A stretch of DNA of 9,338 nucleotides from Vulcanimicrobiota bacterium (GTDB lineage Bacteria > Vulcanimicrobiota > Vulcanimicrobiia > Vulcanimicrobiales > Vulcanimicrobiaceae): NCBI GenBank assembly GCA_013289785.1, contig JABCZE010000040.1:1-9338 (forward strand). The letters are read 5' to 3'. This document shows positions 7,593 through 9,338 of the stretch, piece by piece (the stretch's first letter is position 1; every line of letters starts with the position of its first letter). A program made the translations under genes and the position numbers. The notes beneath the pieces were generated by a model. It did no database searches. It was not told where the DNA came from and was given only the letters and a program-made list of their open reading frames with translations.

Positions 7593-8873
7593 CTATGGGA
7601 GCAGGGTGAAGGGATTGGCAGCGCCAGCGGCCAGGATGTACCACGCCGTTGCACCCACGTGTAGCGACGCGAAATATTTATCCCCGTCGCAATCGCTCAG
7701 GCCGTTCTTCGACGCGGCGATGATGCCGAGGCCGTCGCCGTTTGGCCCGTTCGTCTGCGCGTACTCGATGTCGTCGAGATAGGTTTGCGCCACAGAACGG
7801 TCGCCGGATTCGTTGCGCAGCTCGAGCGCGGCGGCGAGGTGCGCCGTACCCTCGAACCACACGCCGGAGCGATCGCCGCTGCAGAAACTCACGCCGCTGA
7901 AGCCGCCTTTGCTCACCGCTAAGTTCGTAACGTCCCAGCTGGGCGCCGCGGCCCACTCCGGATTTTGGAACGCGAGGTAGCTCCACGAGTTGACGTCTTC
8001 GGGCTTGAAGGACTTGTTCGGCGTGACACCGTCATTGCCGGTCCCAACATAGAAGCGCCCGTCGCGCGAGTCCCACATCGAGGCCACGAAGCCTTGCGCC
8101 CACGCGGCGTTCGTCGTCCATTGAGACTCACCGGACTCCGCGGCTAGCATGGTAAAGAACGCGTAGATATCGACGTTGTGCTCCGTGGACTTCCACTCGA
8201 TCTTCTTACCCGTCGCGGTATAACCGCCGGTGTAACCGCCCTGGCCGCGCGTGTCGTAAGTGTTCTTTTGCAGCCAGTTCGCGATCCCGAGCGCGCCATT
8301 GAGAAATGAGGCATTCGACGTCTTTGCATAGAGCTGAACGAGAGCCTGCCCAACCCACGCCATGTTGCCGGCGTCGCTGGTGTTGTCGTCAACCTTGATG
8401 TCGCCGGGATTGCGTAGCGGCTTCGGGCCGTACGCCGCGCGCAACCGGCCGTCTTTGGCCTTATCGTTGGTTTGAAGGTAGAGAAATGCAGTGCCGACGA
8501 CTTCGGACCGCGCGATGTCGTCGGACGATCCTTCCGCCAACAGCGCGTCGACGAGGAGCGCATCGTCGTAGGTAACGGCGTCCTTGAAACTACGGAGCGG
8601 GCCGCCGTCAAAGCTCTGTACGAGCCGCGTCGTCGAGCCCTTGGCATACCTGTCCATCATGAGACGAAGGAACTCGTAGGCATTCGGTACGCTTCCCGAC
8701 GGTGACCCGGCGCGCTGCGCAGCCGGTTCGAACTGCGAGAACGAGGCCCCGTTTGGCGAGCCTCCCGAGCACGCCACCATGGCCATCAGTGAGCCGGCGG
8801 CGAGCGCTGCCGCGGCGCTGGTGCCTTTCCAGGCTGCGGACTTCACGCTTTCTTCATGCCTTCGGTCTATCAT
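7593..8873 (-). CDS. Putative lipoprotein with six-hairpin glycosidase-like fold
   Basis: A 426-residue exported protein. The N-terminus has a hydrophobic Ala-rich segment (about 18-34) ending in MVAC, so Cys35 is the probable lipidation site, followed by a Ser/Gly/Pro linker. From residue 62 the chain shows repeated helical hairpins ending in aromatic and glycine turns: TYDDALLVDALLAEG (101-115), GNMAWVGQALVQLYAKT (169-185), STEHNVDIYAFFTMLA (229-244), SWSYLAFQNPEW (296-307) and GVWFEGTAHLAAALEL (337-352). This pattern suggests an (alpha/alpha)6 barrel as in glycosidases or epimerases. Acidic residues E231, D235, E292, D293 and E341 are candidate active-site groups; C331 and C395 could form a disulfide. 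I cannot assign a CAZy family or substrate. The listed ATG (8873) gives an acidic n-region; GTG at 8846 would give a more typical signal start (MKSAAWKGTS). The gene is coupled to the acetyltransferase downstream. Confidence 0.72.
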   Translation of the reverse strand: MIDRRHEESVKSAAWKGTSAAAALAAGSLMAMVACSGGSPNGASFSQFEPAAQRAGSPSGSVPNAYEFLRLMMDRYAKGSTTRLVQSFDGGPLRSFKDAVTYDDALLVDALLAEGSSDDIARSEVVGTAFLYLQTNDKAKDGRLRAAYGPKPLRNPGDIKVDDNTSDAGNMAWVGQALVQLYAKTSNASFLNGALGIANWLQKNTYDTRGQGGYTGGYTATGKKIEWKSTEHNVDIYAFFTMLAAESGESQWTTNAAWAQGFVASMWDSRDGRFYVGTGNDGVTPNKSFKPEDVNSWSYLAFQNPEWAAAPSWDVTNLAVSKGGFSGVSFCSGDRSGVWFEGTAHLAAALELRNESGDRSVAQTYLDDIEYAQTNGPNGDGLGIIAASKNGLSDCDGDKYFASLHVGATAWYILAAGAANPFTLLP

Positions 8874-8957
8874 ACGTTCAGACGGTCCGAGGATGCCGCG
8901 CTAATCGTGAGGTTGCACGTGTCTGGGGGAAACCGAGCGCCGCGGCACCTCGACCGT

Positions 8958-9278
8958 TTATTCGCCGGGTGGGTGGAACGTGACCGGTCTCTTGGCCGCC
9001 TCGTCAACCTCTTCGGGCGGTATGAGGACCGTCGACCTCGTGCGTATCGAGCCCGAAGCGCTCACCGCCAAACCAATGGCCGAAGCAGCGATTTGATCCG
9101 GCAGATCGATAATGAGGATCGCATCCTCGTCACCAAACGTGAAATAAAAAGCCTCGAGCTTTCCGCCTAACGGAGCCAGGAGCTCTTCCACGGCTCGGCG
9201 GCGCGCCGTACCGCCGCTTTTCAACAGGCCTCTCGCGCCTTCTGCCGTGTATGAGGCGTGAATCAGATACTTAGGCAT
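8958..9278 (-). CDS. GYD domain-containing protein
   Basis: A 106-residue protein that is almost entirely one GYD domain (Pfam GYD family, a dimeric ferredoxin-like alpha/beta fold), whose biochemical function is not established. Family features seen are the start MPKYLIHASYTAEGARGLLK, the GGTARRRAVEELLAPLGGKLEAFYF helix-strand section (22-46), FGDEDAILIIDLPD (48-61), and the ending LIPPEEVDEAAKRP..FHPPG (85-105). Length is normal for the family. The start is fixed by a strong GGAGGA ribosome site four bases upstream of ATG. It begins 13 bases after the stop of the probable multicopper oxidase, so the two are almost certainly cotranscribed. The next gene on this strand, the lipoprotein, is 84 bases further on. 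Recognition of the family is secure; a binding or sensing role is only a guess. Confidence 0.92.
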   Translation of the reverse strand: MPKYLIHASYTAEGARGLLKSGGTARRRAVEELLAPLGGKLEAFYFTFGDEDAILIIDLPDQIAASAIGLAVSASGSIRTRSTVLIPPEEVDEAAKRPVTFHPPGE

Positions 9279-9282
9279 TGCG

Positions 9283-9288
9283 TCCTCC
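9283..9288 (-). promoter_or_regulatory. Shine-Dalgarno site for the GYD gene
   Basis: On the minus strand the sequence reads GGAGGA, four bases (CGCA) before the ATG at 9278. It is the only near-consensus ribosome site before any start codon in this window, and it fixes the start of the GYD-domain gene. Confidence 0.8.
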
Positions 9289-9291
9289 GTT

Positions 9292-9338
9292 CTAGTCGAT
9301 ATAGACGACTTCCGTCATCATTCCGTCGTTCATGTGGA
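9292..9338 (-). CDS. C-terminal end of a probable multicopper oxidase
   Basis: Only the last 14 codons lie in the window, reading HMNDGMMTEVVYID then TAG at 9294-9292. The H-MNDG-M spacing matches the end of the type 1 copper site in multicopper oxidases, where HCHxxxHxxxGM is followed by a short beta strand and the terminus. The ending MMTEVVY fits the last strand of the third cupredoxin domain. Known enzymes of this class oxidise copper(I), phenols, metals or nitrite and are usually periplasmic, but the substrate here cannot be told. The call rests on very few residues and on the fact that the frame enters open from the right edge with a short, gene-like gap of 13 bases to the next start. 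Another protein ending by chance in this motif remains possible. Confidence 0.5.
   Translation of the reverse strand, partial: HMNDGMMTEVVYID

Noticed and set aside
6921..7664. 247-codon plus-strand frame
   Set aside because: It runs antisense across three different minus-strand genes (exonuclease, acetyltransferase, lipoprotein), all of which have recognisable features.

Overview
The window is high-GC bacterial chromosome, tightly packed, with every intergenic gap under 90 bases. It has no RNA genes, CRISPR array, insertion sequence or obvious repeat. The mix of a PAS-GAF-SpoIIE-HATPase regulator, a GYD-domain protein, a multicopper oxidase end and a secreted lipoprotein suggests a soil or sediment type free-living bacterium. 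Something like Eremiobacterota, Chloroflexota or a similar understudied phylum would fit. That assignment is a guess from gene style only, because no phylogenetic marker is present.

Layout. Positions 1-852 (minus) hold the N-terminal 284 residues of a major facilitator superfamily transporter, which runs off the left edge. A 68-base divergent gap separates it from 921-4505 (plus). That gene is the largest and most interesting in the window: a 1194-residue TM0106-type protein with a RecB/Cas4-like Fe-S nuclease, a DEDD RNase H-like exonuclease domain and an SF1 helicase. Its 3' end overlaps, tail to tail, the 3' end of a minus-strand gene (4434-6437) encoding a soluble PAS-GAF-PP2C(SpoIIE)-HATPase regulator.

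Upstream of that regulator on the minus strand lie, in transcription order from the right edge: the last 14 codons of a probable multicopper oxidase (9292-9338), a GYD-domain protein (8958-9278), a lipoprotein with a probable (alpha/alpha)6-barrel glycosidase-like fold (7593-8873), a GNAT acetyltransferase (7164-7589) and a DEDDh exonuclease (6522-7094). All six minus-strand genes from the oxidase to the phosphatase run in one direction with gaps of 3 to 84 bases, so they could be one transcription unit or two or three overlapping ones. The oxidase-GYD and lipoprotein-GNAT pairs are the tightest.

Functionally the window does not form one evident pathway. DNA processing is represented by the nuclease-helicase and the DEDDh exonuclease, but they sit on opposite strands and are separated by the phosphatase gene. 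The phosphatase looks like an orphan partner-switching regulator, with no STAS antagonist or sigma factor gene beside it. I found no convincing evidence of a new multi-gene system. The points most worth a second look are the three-enzyme nuclease-helicase and its cysteine sites, the 72-base convergent coding overlap, and the regulator that carries phosphatase and kinase-like domains in one chain.
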